Assembly: GCA_035491895.1 (NCBI GenBank) | Contig: DATJJY010000122.1 | Location: forward strand, 1-25,868 | DNA from: DASTHG01 sp035491895 | GTDB lineage: Bacteria; Gemmatimonadota; Gemmatimonadetes; Gemmatimonadales; GWC2-71-9 | DNA: 25,868 nt | Direction of reading: 5' to 3' | Shown here: piece after piece, positions 1 through 8,013 of the stretch | Layout of the letters: each line of letters starts with the position of its first letter | How positions within the stretch are numbered: position 1 is the first letter of the stretch | Made by a program: the position numbers and the translations under genes | The notes under the pieces: generated by a model | What the model saw: the letters and a program-made list of their open reading frames with translations, nothing else | The model's database searches: none | What the model was told of the DNA's origin: nothing

Positions 1-1701
1 CTACTGCCTCACGACCAGCAGCAGTCCGCCCCACACACTGACCCACAGAAACGCCGGTAGCGTCTCGTCGGACCGGAACACGTGGCGGATTCTGCCGCTG
101 AGCGGCGGTTTGGATGGATGGCCGGGGTTGTTTTCGCGCACTTGCCGGTTCGCCATCATCGAGGCAATGCCGCGCGCCGCTCCACCGACGATCCCACGGT
201 CGCCGAGAATTCCGCCCGAGCCGCGGCGCATGACCGTTATCGACAACGCATTGAAGCGCGGCGTCACCCAGCCACGCGCGACGCCGTGTCTCACCGCGGC
301 GTCGAAGCTGATGCCCGCCACCCGGCCAGCGGCGATCCGCAGCGGGAGGACTTCCTCGAGAAACGGGTTCAGCGCCGCCGCCGGCATCGGCCCGAGCGAC
401 CCGTCAAATGACATGTCGAATTGCGGTGCGTCGAGCGGCATTGCGACATGCGCCTCGAGCGGCGCCACATTCTGCACCCGCGCCGTGACCGCGAACGACA
501 TGGTGTCACCCCCCGTGTGCCGATCGACCACGTGGATCATGTTGACGGCGGAGGCCTGAACTCCATTGAAGGTCAGGACGCCGGGGTGGTCCCGGCCGGG
601 CCGCCGCTCGCGGTATATGACCTCGCCGTTCCGCGCGACCACGCTGTCCAGCCGGAACGTCACATCCAGATCGGTGATCCACTGCTGTGGCGTGCGATCC
701 GGTTGGGGAGTGCGGCTCCGGGGCAGGCGGCCGTCCTTCGTGATTTCGATCCCGAACGAGTCCGCATCGAACCGCCGGGCGCGTGCGCCTTGACCGAAAA
801 CGAACGCGCCGAAGGCCACCCCGTGCATCACGGCATGGCCGACGGTGATCCTGATCAGATCGCGGCGATGGCGCGCTGACGGTGCGAGGTCGGCGCTGAT
901 CCCCCGGGCTTCGAGCGTGGAGTCGGTGAGGCTCGCCCGCAGCAGCCCTACGCGCACCGCGAACGCACTGTCCGGATGCGCCACAAGGCTGTGCGCCGCC
1001 ACTTCGATGGTACGGCTGAACAGGGGACGGAAGGCGGCGCTCGCATCGGCGGGATCGATGACGAAATCCACCATGTGCCATTGGAGCCGTTCGAGCCCGA
1101 GCCGGGTCTCGCTGCTGCGCCCTCGCGGCACACGGAGCTCGAAGGCCAGGTCGGGAAAGGTGATCTGCGCGACTTGCAGCCTGGGTGCGTACGACGGCAG
1201 GCGGAGTCCCTGCTGGAGCACGAGAAACGCTGCAGGCGCGCTCCCGGGCGCCGGTGGCACTGTGGGGGTCGTACTGTCCTGCACTCGGCGCGGCACTTCG
1301 ACCCCCACTCTCCCCGCCTCGCAGCCCAGCGATTCCGCGATGAGGCCCGCGCCACGGACCAGGGTGAAAACGTGCACGCCGCTGATCGCGCAGTGCGAGA
1401 GACTGATCAGCACGTTCGCGAGGGGCCGCGGATGGCGCGCATTCACCGCATGATTGGTCGTGAGCAGGAACGAATCCACCGCGACGCGGCGGAGGAGCCA
1501 GTTGACGTGAACGCCGACGCGATCGAGCCGGTACACACTGTCCGAGTACTGGGCGACCACCCCGACCGCCCAATGCTGCAACAGTCGGTTGACGATCGAG
1601 TTCGCCCGCCACCAGCCAAGCCCGACCGTCAGCCCCACGAGACCAGCGAGCCCGAGGATGGTCCGACGATCGAGTCGGACGCGCAGGCGCCGGCGGCTCA
1701 T
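1..1701 (-). CDS. DUF748/AsmA-like membrane-anchored protein
   Basis: This is a 566-aa protein whose stop codon (TAG) is the first three bases of the window. Residues about 14-30 form a hydrophobic anchor just after an Arg-rich start, so most of the chain should lie in the periplasm. The body is a long, beta-rich, Arg/Asp-rich region. The segment near residues 430-500 (FDGSLGPMPAAALNPFLEE, then RIAAGRVAGISFDAAV) has the look of DUF748/AsmA-like proteins, which are linked to envelope lipid transport or outer-membrane homeostasis. A second hydrophobic stretch sits at the very C-terminus (LPAFLWVSVWGGLLLVV). It is divergent from the MFS exporter, with 50 bp between the starts. No clear Shine-Dalgarno precedes the ATG at 1701. 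The family call rests on motif feel, not a search, and the exact role is unknown. Confidence 0.6.
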   Translation of the reverse strand: MSRRRLRVRLDRRTILGLAGLVGLTVGLGWWRANSIVNRLLQHWAVGVVAQYSDSVYRLDRVGVHVNWLLRRVAVDSFLLTTNHAVNARHPRPLANVLISLSHCAISGVHVFTLVRGAGLIAESLGCEAGRVGVEVPRRVQDSTTPTVPPAPGSAPAAFLVLQQGLRLPSYAPRLQVAQITFPDLAFELRVPRGRSSETRLGLERLQWHMVDFVIDPADASAAFRPLFSRTIEVAAHSLVAHPDSAFAVRVGLLRASLTDSTLEARGISADLAPSARHRRDLIRITVGHAVMHGVAFGAFVFGQGARARRFDADSFGIEITKDGRLPRSRTPQPDRTPQQWITDLDVTFRLDSVVARNGEVIYRERRPGRDHPGVLTFNGVQASAVNMIHVVDRHTGGDTMSFAVTARVQNVAPLEAHVAMPLDAPQFDMSFDGSLGPMPAAALNPFLEEVLPLRIAAGRVAGISFDAAVRHGVARGWVTPRFNALSITVMRRGSGGILGDRGIVGGAARGIASMMANRQVRENNPGHPSKPPLSGRIRHVFRSDETLPAFLWVSVWGGLLLVVRQ

Positions 1702-1751
1702 GGTTTGAAGATAGCCCCAATCGGCGAGTGTCTGGATACGTTATCTGCACC

Positions 1752-2978
1752 ATGACCGACCCCTACGCCGCGCTCCGGGTTCCCGATTTCCGCCGGTTCA
1801 TCGCGTTTCTCGCCGCACAGACGCTGGCCACGATGATGCAAGGCGTGGCGGTGGGGTGGCAGCTGTACCTCGTCACGCACGACCCACTCGCCCTCGGCAT
1901 CGTGGGACTCGCCGAAGCGCTGCCGTTCATCGGCTTCGCGCTCCCCGCCGGCCATCTCGCCGATCGCGTGGATCGGCGCCGCCTCTCGCTCGCGGCGCTG
2001 TTCGTGCTCGCGCTGTGCAGCGCGGCGCTGCTCGCGCTGACGGCGCTCGATCTGGTTCGCACCGACACCGCGTGGGCGGTGTACGCCGTGATCTTCGTGA
2101 GCGGCATCGCGCGCAGCTACCTGCAGCCGACGCGCACCGCCCTCTCGGCGGACCTCGTGCCGCGCGAGCTGTACGTCAATTCGATCACCTGGCGCAGCTC
2201 GACGTGGCAGTCGGCCGCCGTCCTGGGACCCGCCGTGGGCGGCGTGCTGGTGGCGCTCGGCGGACCGGCCCTGACGTACGGCGTGGCGGCGCTGCTCCTG
2301 GCCGCGGCGTGGGGCGCGCTGTTCCGCGTCGCGCCGCACCCACTGCCGAAACCGGCGACGACGGCGGACAGCGCCGGGTTGGCGGGCCTGCTCGACGGCG
2401 TGCGCTTCGTCCTCACCCAGCCGGTGCTGCTCGGCGCGCAGACCCTCGATCTCTTCTCGGTGCTGTTCGCCGGAGCGGAAGCGTTGCTGCCCATCTTCGC
2501 AACCGACATCCTGCACGTCGGCGCCACGGGGCTTGGGCTGCTGCGGGCCGCCCCCGCCGCGGGCTCGGTGTTGATGTCGTTGTACCAGGCGTTCCGCCCG
2601 TTGCGCGGCCGGATGGGGCGCGTCCTCTTGACATCGGTTACGCTCTACGGGTTGTGTATCAGCGGATTCGGCGCGTCGCGCAGTTTTCCGCTGTCCGTGG
2701 CATTGTTGCTCGCTTCCGGAGTGTTCGACAACGTGAGTGTCGTGCTGCGCTCGACGCTGCTGCAAACCCTCACGCCCCGGCATCTGCTGGGGCGGGTGGC
2801 GGGCGTGAACGCGATCTTCATCGGCTCGTCCAACGAGATCGGGGCGTTCGAGTCGGGCCTCGCGGCCCGGTTGATCGGCGCCGTCCCGGCGGTACTGCTG
2901 GGCGGCTTCGTGCCGCTGCTCGTCGTCGCCGCGATCGCGTGGCGCGTGCCGCAGCTGCGCCGCCTCGAGCGGATCTAG
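1752..2978 (+). CDS. MFS transporter, EntS/MFS_3-like exporter
   Basis: This is a 408-aa integral membrane protein with about 12 hydrophobic segments. It opens MTDPYAALRVPDFRRFIAF, typical of the MFS_3/enterobactin-exporter-like group, in which a short cytoplasmic start is followed by FRRF/FR.. and TM1. The loop LADRVDRRRLSL (around residues 68-79) is the MFS motif-A region between TM2 and TM3. A GTG at 1728 is in frame, but the ATG at 1752 fits the family start better. The substrate cannot be read from sequence; drug or siderophore export is the family default. The squalene/phytoene synthase starts 2 nt after its stop, so the two are almost certainly co-transcribed. That might hint at export of an isoprenoid-related compound, but this is speculation. 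Confidence 0.85.
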   Translation: MTDPYAALRVPDFRRFIAFLAAQTLATMMQGVAVGWQLYLVTHDPLALGIVGLAEALPFIGFALPAGHLADRVDRRRLSLAALFVLALCSAALLALTALDLVRTDTAWAVYAVIFVSGIARSYLQPTRTALSADLVPRELYVNSITWRSSTWQSAAVLGPAVGGVLVALGGPALTYGVAALLLAAAWGALFRVAPHPLPKPATTADSAGLAGLLDGVRFVLTQPVLLGAQTLDLFSVLFAGAEALLPIFATDILHVGATGLGLLRAAPAAGSVLMSLYQAFRPLRGRMGRVLLTSVTLYGLCISGFGASRSFPLSVALLLASGVFDNVSVVLRSTLLQTLTPRHLLGRVAGVNAIFIGSSNEIGAFESGLAARLIGAVPAVLLGGFVPLLVVAAIAWRVPQLRRLERI

Positions 2979-2980
2979 CG

Positions 2981-4090
2981 ATGCTCCCCGTTCCCTTCGC
3001 CCTGCGCCGGCCGTGGCTGATCACGCGGGACCTGCTGCAGAGCCGCTCGCACCCGGATCTCGCCCGCCTGCGGGCCATCGGCGACGCGGAGTCGTTCGTC
3101 TGGCGGATCCTGCCGCACGCCGCGCGCACCTTCACCGCATGCATCACCCTGCTGCCGGCCGATTCCGCCCGCGCGATGGCAGTCGCCTACCTCTACTGCC
3201 GCATGCTGGACACGTACGAGGATCTGCTCCCCGACGCGGCGGAGCGGGAACAGGCGCTGGCGGCGTTCGGCGCGCGGTTCGGCGGACCGGACGGCGCGGC
3301 CCTCGCCCCGGCGCCCCGCATCGCACGCGCGCGCGCCCGGGATGCGCGCGACCAGACGCACGTCGTCCTGGTGAACCGCTGCCGACTGGTGGACGAAGTG
3401 TTCGCATCGCTCCAACCGGTCGTCCAGGAGCACACCGCCGACCTCGTCCGGTCGATGGCCAAAGGGATGATCCGGTCGTCCGAGGCATTTCGCGACCAGG
3501 GCGGGGTGCTGACCGACGCCGATCAGCTGTCGCGCTACTGCCGTACGGTCATCGGCCTGCCGTTTCTCTTCGCCGTCCGGCTCCATCTCCTGCGCCGCAC
3601 CGGTGACGCCACCGTCTCGGACGCGCTGCGGGAGGATACGCTGCAGGCCGGCGAGATGGTGCAGCTCGCCAACGTCACGCGCGACATCGAGAAGGATCTA
3701 CGGCGCGGGATCGCCTATCATCCGGCGCTCGCCGGCGACCTGGGGAAGAGCGAGAGCGATCCGGCACTGGGCGAGCGCATCCGCGCCGTCCGGGACGACT
3801 TGCTCCAGCGGGCGCTGCGCCTCGCGCCCGCGTACCAGCGCATGATGCTGGCGTTGCCGTTCGCGCGGGTGAGCCTGGCGCGCGCCTCGGGGGTGCTGAT
3901 GCTGGCCTTTACCGACCGCTACTACCGCGCCTGCGCCGAGCGGGTGGGCCGCGCCGCCTGGCCGGGCCCGCGGTCCGCGATCGGGCTCATCGTGCGCTCG
4001 GCGGGCCACGTCGTGTCGCCCGAGCTGTCCGCCAGAACGATCCGGCGGATCACCGCGGCCTTCCTCAACGCAACGGACCCCGGCAGGTAA
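2981..4090 (+). CDS. squalene/phytoene synthase family protein
   Basis: This 369-aa enzyme belongs to the head-to-head trans-isoprenyl diphosphate synthase family. It joins two prenyl diphosphates (FPP or GGPP) through a cyclopropyl intermediate to give squalene, phytoene or a relative. Both Mg-binding aspartate motifs are visible: DTYED (D77 and D81) after YLYCRML, and DIEKD (D235 and D239) in NVTRDIEKDLRRG. The ATG at 2981 lies 2 nt after the MFS stop. The same frame stays open upstream to 1856, but that stretch is antisense-like noise within the MFS gene. No hydrophobic C-terminal anchor is seen, unlike eukaryotic squalene synthase. No desaturase, cyclase or other hopanoid/carotenoid gene is nearby, so the product cannot be assigned. 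The stop codon lies in the loop of the terminator at 4072-4106. Confidence 0.88.
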   Translation: MLPVPFALRRPWLITRDLLQSRSHPDLARLRAIGDAESFVWRILPHAARTFTACITLLPADSARAMAVAYLYCRMLDTYEDLLPDAAEREQALAAFGARFGGPDGAALAPAPRIARARARDARDQTHVVLVNRCRLVDEVFASLQPVVQEHTADLVRSMAKGMIRSSEAFRDQGGVLTDADQLSRYCRTVIGLPFLFAVRLHLLRRTGDATVSDALREDTLQAGEMVQLANVTRDIEKDLRRGIAYHPALAGDLGKSESDPALGERIRAVRDDLLQRALRLAPAYQRMMLALPFARVSLARASGVLMLAFTDRYYRACAERVGRAAWPGPRSAIGLIVRSAGHVVSPELSARTIRRITAAFLNATDPGR

Positions 4091-4106
4091 CTCGCCGGGG
4101 TCCGTT
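4072..4106. terminator. bidirectional rho-independent terminator overlapping a stop codon
   Basis: A perfect 13-bp inverted repeat (4072-4084 with 4094-4106, arm AACGGACCCCGGC) surrounds a 9-nt loop. The loop contains the TAA stop of the synthase gene (4088-4090). A short T-rich end (TTCTC) follows on the plus strand. It sits between convergent genes and is symmetrical, so it can serve both. The last codons of the synthase are part of the stem. Confidence 0.8.
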
Positions 4107-4123
4107 CTCGATCAGCTATCGAC

Positions 4124-4396
4124 TCAGTGTCCCGCGCCGGCGGCGATTCCCGCCTCCGTCTGGGCGATCGCCTCGTTCACGAGCTCGATGGCCTTCTTGC
4201 GATGTCCCGCCTTGTCCGCTTCGGCCTCATCGAGATGATGCTTGGCGCTGCGCAGTGCTTCGAGCGCCGCTTTCATGTGCGGCTGTTGGTCGTCGGAATG
4301 TCGCACCGCCAACGGCTGCCCGTGCAGCACGGCCGGAATGCTGATGCCGGCCAGACCGAGCAGGGCGATCGCGGAGCGGCGGGTCACGAGGGACAT
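4124..4396 (-). CDS. small exported helical protein, Tat-like signal
   Basis: This is a 90-aa protein. The start at 4396 is set by a strong Shine-Dalgarno (CAGGAGGT, about 5 nt upstream), although the frame is open to 4462. The N-terminus MSLVTRRSAIALLGLAG has a twin arginine followed by a hydrophobic stretch and an AxA-like region near HGQPLA, so it is probably exported by Tat or Sec. The mature part (residues about 41-85) is one helical hairpin with the pattern MKAALEALRSAKHHLDEAE, then DKAGHRKKAIELVNEAI. This pattern recurs in small uncharacterised exported proteins of soil bacteria. Its several histidines could bind a metal, but no function is established. It is the last gene of the sdh-to-DUF1097 minus-strand run and ends just before the terminator. 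Confidence 0.7.
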   Translation of the reverse strand: MSLVTRRSAIALLGLAGISIPAVLHGQPLAVRHSDDQQPHMKAALEALRSAKHHLDEAEADKAGHRKKAIELVNEAIAQTEAGIAAGAGH

Positions 4397-4483
4397 GATT
4401 ACCTCCTGAGAGTGGGAGCTGAAAACGGCGTCCTCGCCCCAGAGACCCGGCGGTGGCGTCACAGGTAACTCGAAGGGCCACTC

Positions 4484-4954
4484 TCACTGCTGTTTCGTCG
4501 CCAGCGAGCCGGCGACCGTTTCCGAGGCGAACCCCAGTGCCGCTCCGGCGACCAGGGAGAGTCCCACATAGAGAAGGTGGCTGAGATCCGCGCCCCCGCC
4601 GCTGCCCACGGTCACCGCGGCCCCGATGAATGCGCCCGGAATGAACGACAGCGGCGGGAACTTCGACTGGACCACCATGAGAACCGCGATCGCCCCGAGG
4701 AGGATCGCGTACACCAGGGTGCTGCCGCCGAACCGGGGCAACAGCAGCATCATCACCCAGACATAGACCAGTCCGGAGAGACTCGCGAACACCGTCTTCT
4801 GGAACCCTTGCGTCTTCCCGCCCGCGGCAAAGAAGCAGGCCCACGTCGCGAGACCGACCCACGGCAATAGATCGGGGAGGATCGCAATGGAAAGAAATGT
4901 CCAGATGGCGATGAGGACGCCGGTGATCAACGCGAGTGCGGTCAGCGTGTCCAT
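4484..4954 (-). CDS. DUF1097 family membrane protein
   Basis: This is a 156-aa integral membrane protein with about five hydrophobic helices and short polar loops. The order and motifs (LPWVGLATWACFFAAGG, then GFQKTVFASLSGLVYVW) match the DUF1097 family (YcdZ-like inner-membrane proteins), whose function is unknown. The ATG at 4954 has a strong Shine-Dalgarno (CAGGAGGT, about 8 nt upstream). Its leader shares the 12-mer CTCTCAGGAGGT with the leader of the next gene (start 4396). The gap to the upstream methyltransferase stop is 64 nt, so it may be the tail of the long operon or have its own promoter; I see no convincing promoter. Confidence 0.75.
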   Translation of the reverse strand: MDTLTALALITGVLIAIWTFLSIAILPDLLPWVGLATWACFFAAGGKTQGFQKTVFASLSGLVYVWVMMLLLPRFGGSTLVYAILLGAIAVLMVVQSKFPPLSFIPGAFIGAAVTVGSGGGADLSHLLYVGLSLVAGAALGFASETVAGSLATKQQ

Positions 4955-5018
4955 GCCCGCTACCTCCTGAGAGGGAAATGGAGCAGCGCACCGACGATGG
5001 TGGTCGCCTACCCGCGGG

Positions 5019-5597
5019 TCAAGCCGTGCGGCGTGTGGCGCGCTCGAAATGCGTCCGTTCGACGCGCCAGTGAAATACCAGAATCGCCGCCTGATCGAAC
5101 AGCGAGGCCGCGAGCCCCGCGAGCGACCCGGTCACGAGCGCGAACCCGTAGGTCTGGAGATATCCGACGGTGTACATCGGATTTTGCAGATAACGGTACG
5201 GTCCGGTGACCGCCGCTGCGACCGGAGCGGCGGGGGCGAAAAAGTTGTACCAGTAGTACGCCTTGTCGCCGAGCGTCCGGGCGGCCCACAGCTTGGTGCC
5301 GATGCCGAGCAGCACGAGCACCACGCCGATCGCGATCGCCGGGGCGCGCGGCACGACGGCCGGCAGCGTTCCCCACCCCACGAGGCACAGCGCGACGAAA
5401 CTGACGGCGTCGATCGCCATGACGATCGCAGCGCCGCGGCGGAATCTCCCGAAGCCTCCCTCGATGCCCCAGCGCCTGGTCCACCAGCTGCTCGCCTGCT
5501 GGCGCGTGAGACCGATCCAGACGAACCCGACGTAGGCGATACGCGCCAGGAGGTGACAACCGAGTGTCACCCAGATCCAGGGTGAGTCGAGAGGCAC
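5019..5597 (-). CDS. PEMT/ICMT-like membrane methyltransferase
   Basis: This is a 192-aa polytopic membrane protein with about five hydrophobic segments. The diagnostic motif is TGPYRYLQNPMYTVGYLQTY (residues 131-150), the GPYRYxRHPMY signature of the phospholipid / isoprenylcysteine methyltransferase-like superfamily. It is followed by the C-terminal acidic/Arg end (VERTHFERATRR). Members use SAM to methylate lipids or membrane-associated substrates. In bacteria most have no known substrate. Position 139 is Asn where many members have His. It starts 7 nt after the MOT1 transporter stop, so it is co-transcribed with it. The substrate is unknown. Confidence 0.75.
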   Translation of the reverse strand: MPLDSPWIWVTLGCHLLARIAYVGFVWIGLTRQQASSWWTRRWGIEGGFGRFRRGAAIVMAIDAVSFVALCLVGWGTLPAVVPRAPAIAIGVVLVLLGIGTKLWAARTLGDKAYYWYNFFAPAAPVAAAVTGPYRYLQNPMYTVGYLQTYGFALVTGSLAGLAASLFDQAAILVFHWRVERTHFERATRRTA

Positions 5598-5604
5598 CGA
5601 GCGT

Positions 5605-6756
5605 CTACCGGGCGAACCCGGTGAGGCCGCGGCGGCCGAGGTAGAAAAGGGCCGTGCCGACGACGAGTCCGATGACGTACCCGTAGGGGAGGAACGCCGC
5701 GCACGCGCCGACGAGCGCGGCGAGGCGCAGCTCGGTCACCACCGGAGCTACGTCCCCGATCAACACGATGAGATAGAGGCCCTCGAACAGCAGCAGCACG
5801 CCGAGCACCGGCAGCGGAAACACCTTCACGATTTCCGTGAACGCCCCGCCGAAGAAAAGTCCCAGGACGAGAAACACCGTCCCGTAGATGACAACAGACC
5901 CTCCGGTGCGGCCCCCAAACGCGTAATGGCCGGCGACTCCCCCCGAGCCGTGGCAGGTCGGCACGCCGCCGATGAACGGATTGATCAGATTCATCAGGGC
6001 ATAGGTGAACCCGATTTTGCGCACCGAAAGATCGACGTCCGGGAAGTAATCGTGCACGATCTGGCGTGTGGCCAGAATCGAGTTACCGAGCGACAGCGGG
6101 ATCTGCGGCAACGCCAGCAGCACGAATCCCTGCGCCACATCGCTGATGCTGGGTGCGCTGAGCTGCGGCAGATGGATTCCCGTCGCCGCCACCAGCCGGG
6201 GCAGATCGATCTTGAATGCGAGCGCGTAGATCAGGCCGAGCGCGATCACCGGCACACCGGCCGGGAGCCGGCGGTTGCCGAGCAGCGCCACGATGATGAT
6301 GAACGCCAGCCCCGCGAGCCACCACCCCGCCGACTCGTCGGCCCCGACGTAATCCCGCAGCGCAATAGAAGCGAGCTGGAGACCGAGACCGAGCTGGATT
6401 CCCCGGATCACCGCCTTGGGCACCACGCGCGCCAGCCAGTCGAGCAGGCCCAGCGCGCTCAGGAGCAGCATGGCGATCCCGATCGCCAGCCCCGCGCCCC
6501 GGAGCACCGCGCCCCCGATGTGTTGCGTGATGACGATGACCGCGACCGCCTTGAGCGGCTGCACGGGGATCGGCAGCCGGTAGTACAGCCCGGTGCCGAT
6601 CTCCATGAGACCGTAGGCGATCAGCACGCTCGCGCCGTCGAGCCCCGCGGCGGCCACCATACCGACGATCAGGGGGAAGTCGGTCCCGAGATCCCCAAAC
6701 GCGCCGGAGAATTCATTGCGGTCGAAGCGCAGCGCTCGCGGAGCGGGAGCATCCAT
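5605..6756 (-). CDS. MOT1-type molybdate/sulfate transporter
   Basis: This is a 383-aa membrane protein with about 10-12 hydrophobic segments. It carries the hallmark motifs of the MOT1 family (a distant SulP relative that moves molybdate or sulfate): GAFGDLGTDFPL at residues 19-29, PIPVQPLKA at 62-70, and GGVPTCHGSGGVAGHYAFGG near residue 265. No STAS domain follows, as expected for MOT1. It begins 1 nt after the stop of the small helical repeat protein and is followed after 7 nt by the methyltransferase, so it belongs to the sdh-led operon. Molybdate is the likeliest substrate, but no molybdenum-cofactor gene is in the window to support it. Confidence 0.85.
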   Translation of the reverse strand: MDAPAPRALRFDRNEFSGAFGDLGTDFPLIVGMVAAAGLDGASVLIAYGLMEIGTGLYYRLPIPVQPLKAVAVIVITQHIGGAVLRGAGLAIGIAMLLLSALGLLDWLARVVPKAVIRGIQLGLGLQLASIALRDYVGADESAGWWLAGLAFIIIVALLGNRRLPAGVPVIALGLIYALAFKIDLPRLVAATGIHLPQLSAPSISDVAQGFVLLALPQIPLSLGNSILATRQIVHDYFPDVDLSVRKIGFTYALMNLINPFIGGVPTCHGSGGVAGHYAFGGRTGGSVVIYGTVFLVLGLFFGGAFTEIVKVFPLPVLGVLLLFEGLYLIVLIGDVAPVVTELRLAALVGACAAFLPYGYVIGLVVGTALFYLGRRGLTGFAR

Positions 6757-6757
6757 G

Positions 6758-7252
6758 CTATTCGAGCATCGCTTCGCGGTCCTCCACCTCCGGCTTCAGC
6801 TCCGGATGCCGTGCCAGATGGCGCGCGCACGCATTCCAGCGCAGCAGCGGATCGTCGTTCCCCGCCGGCCGCAGCGCCTCGGCCTTCTCGTACCACTCCA
6901 TCGCCTCGCGCAGCCACTCGTACACCGTCGCCGGAGCTCCCGGGGCGCCGCGGTTGTGCCGCGCCCGGGCCCAGCGCTCGCAGATGATCCCGGCGTAATA
7001 GGCGCGCTGGTACTCGCTCGTGAGGCGCGGCAGGATCTCCCGCGCCCCCGCGACTGCGCCGCGGCCGTGCTGGAACTGATCGGTGCGGGCCAACAGCAAC
7101 GCCACCAGCGCCCGCTGGTTCTGGGAGTCCACATCGAGGATGTCCTGGCAGATGCTTTCGGCATCCCCCGGCTCGTTGAGCAGCCGGTAGCGGTCCACCT
7201 TCTCGAGCGCCCGCTCGATTCCATTCGGCGAAATCTTCTTGAGCGTGGACAT
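6758..7252 (-). CDS. small helical (TPR-like) protein in the sdh operon
   Basis: This is a 164-aa soluble protein. The ATG at 7252 follows GGAGAA about 9 nt upstream; the same frame is open further up but lies inside sdhB. The sequence is amphipathic-helical: residues 14-55 (ALEKVDRYRLLNEPGDAE and on) and 110-130 (YEWLREAMEWYEKAEALRP) have the spacing of tetratricopeptide helices, ending in an Arg/His-rich helix. No catalytic motif is seen. It starts 15 nt after sdhB, so a role linked to succinate dehydrogenase, such as an assembly or accessory protein, is possible. That is inference from position only. Confidence 0.65.
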   Translation of the reverse strand: MSTLKKISPNGIERALEKVDRYRLLNEPGDAESICQDILDVDSQNQRALVALLLARTDQFQHGRGAVAGAREILPRLTSEYQRAYYAGIICERWARARHNRGAPGAPATVYEWLREAMEWYEKAEALRPAGNDDPLLRWNACARHLARHPELKPEVEDREAMLE

Positions 7253-7266
7253 GGGACGGTTCTCCG

Positions 7267-8013
7267 TCAGTCGCCGAGACCCACCACCCTGAGCAACGCG
7301 CGAATCGGATCGTATGCCCGGTCCGCCACCCGTTCCTTCAATGGAATGATGGCGTTGTCGGTGATCGTGATGTGCTCCGGACAGACCGTGGTGCAGCACT
7401 TGGTGATGTTGCAGTACCCGATGCCGTGCGTCGTGCGCAGCGCCTCGCGCCGGTCGGCGACGTCGAGCGGGTGCATCTCGAGCGCGGCGGCATGCACCAG
7501 GAACCGCGGGCCCACGAACCCGTCGTGCAGGTGGTGCTCCCGCAGCACGTGGCAGACGTCCTGGCACAGGAAGCACTCGATGCACTTGCGGAACTCCATG
7601 GCACGGTCGACGTCGCCCTGATCCATGCGCCAGGTGCCGTCCGGGGCGTCGGGGGGCCGCGGGGTGAACGGCGCGATCGTGGTCTTCACCCGGTAGTTCC
7701 ACGACACGTCGGTGACCAGATCGCGGATCGGCGGAAACGCCTTCATCGGCTCGACGGTGACCGGCCGCTCCAGCGGCAGATCGGCGAGACGGGTCATGCA
7801 CATGAGCCGCGGCATGCCGTTGACCTCGGCGGAGCAGGAGCCGCAGCGTCCCGCCTTGCAGTTCCAGCGGACGGCGAGGTCGGGCGCCTGCGCGGCCTGG
7901 ATCTGGTGGACCGCGTCGAGCACCACCATGCCGTCGGTGATCTCGGTCGTATAGTCGCGCAGGGCGCCGCTCGTGCGATCCCCCCGCCAGATGCGAAAAG
8001 TGGCCGTCGTCAT
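7267..8013 (-). CDS. sdhB: succinate dehydrogenase Sdh1-type iron-sulfur subunit
   Basis: This 248-aa subunit carries electrons from the flavoprotein to the membrane subunit. An N-terminal ferredoxin fold holds a [2Fe-2S] site with C52, C57, C60 and C72 (CKAGRCGSCSAEVNG). The C-terminal part holds C144-x2-C147-x2-C150-x3-C154 (CIECFLCQDVC) and C201, C206/C207 and C211 (CNITKCCTTVCPEH) for the [4Fe-4S] and [3Fe-4S] clusters. The opening RIWRGDRTSG and the phrase FRKCIECFLCQ resemble mycobacterial Sdh1 (Rv0247c type) rather than the mitochondrial/E. coli type; this is from memory. The start overlaps the sdhA stop by 1 nt (TGATG). Confidence 0.93.
   Translation of the reverse strand: MTTATFRIWRGDRTSGALRDYTTEITDGMVVLDAVHQIQAAQAPDLAVRWNCKAGRCGSCSAEVNGMPRLMCMTRLADLPLERPVTVEPMKAFPPIRDLVTDVSWNYRVKTTIAPFTPRPPDAPDGTWRMDQGDVDRAMEFRKCIECFLCQDVCHVLREHHLHDGFVGPRFLVHAAALEMHPLDVADRREALRTTHGIGYCNITKCCTTVCPEHITITDNAIIPLKERVADRAYDPIRALLRVVGLGD

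Noticed and set aside
506..1753. Long minus-strand open frame overlapping the DUF748-like gene
   Set aside because: Its composition is Arg/Pro/Ala-rich noise typical of an off-frame in high-GC DNA; the 1-1701 frame has a proper anchor and family motifs.
1856..2980. Upstream extension of the squalene/phytoene synthase frame
   Set aside because: It lies inside the MFS gene in another frame and reads as Arg-rich noise; the family start is at 2981.
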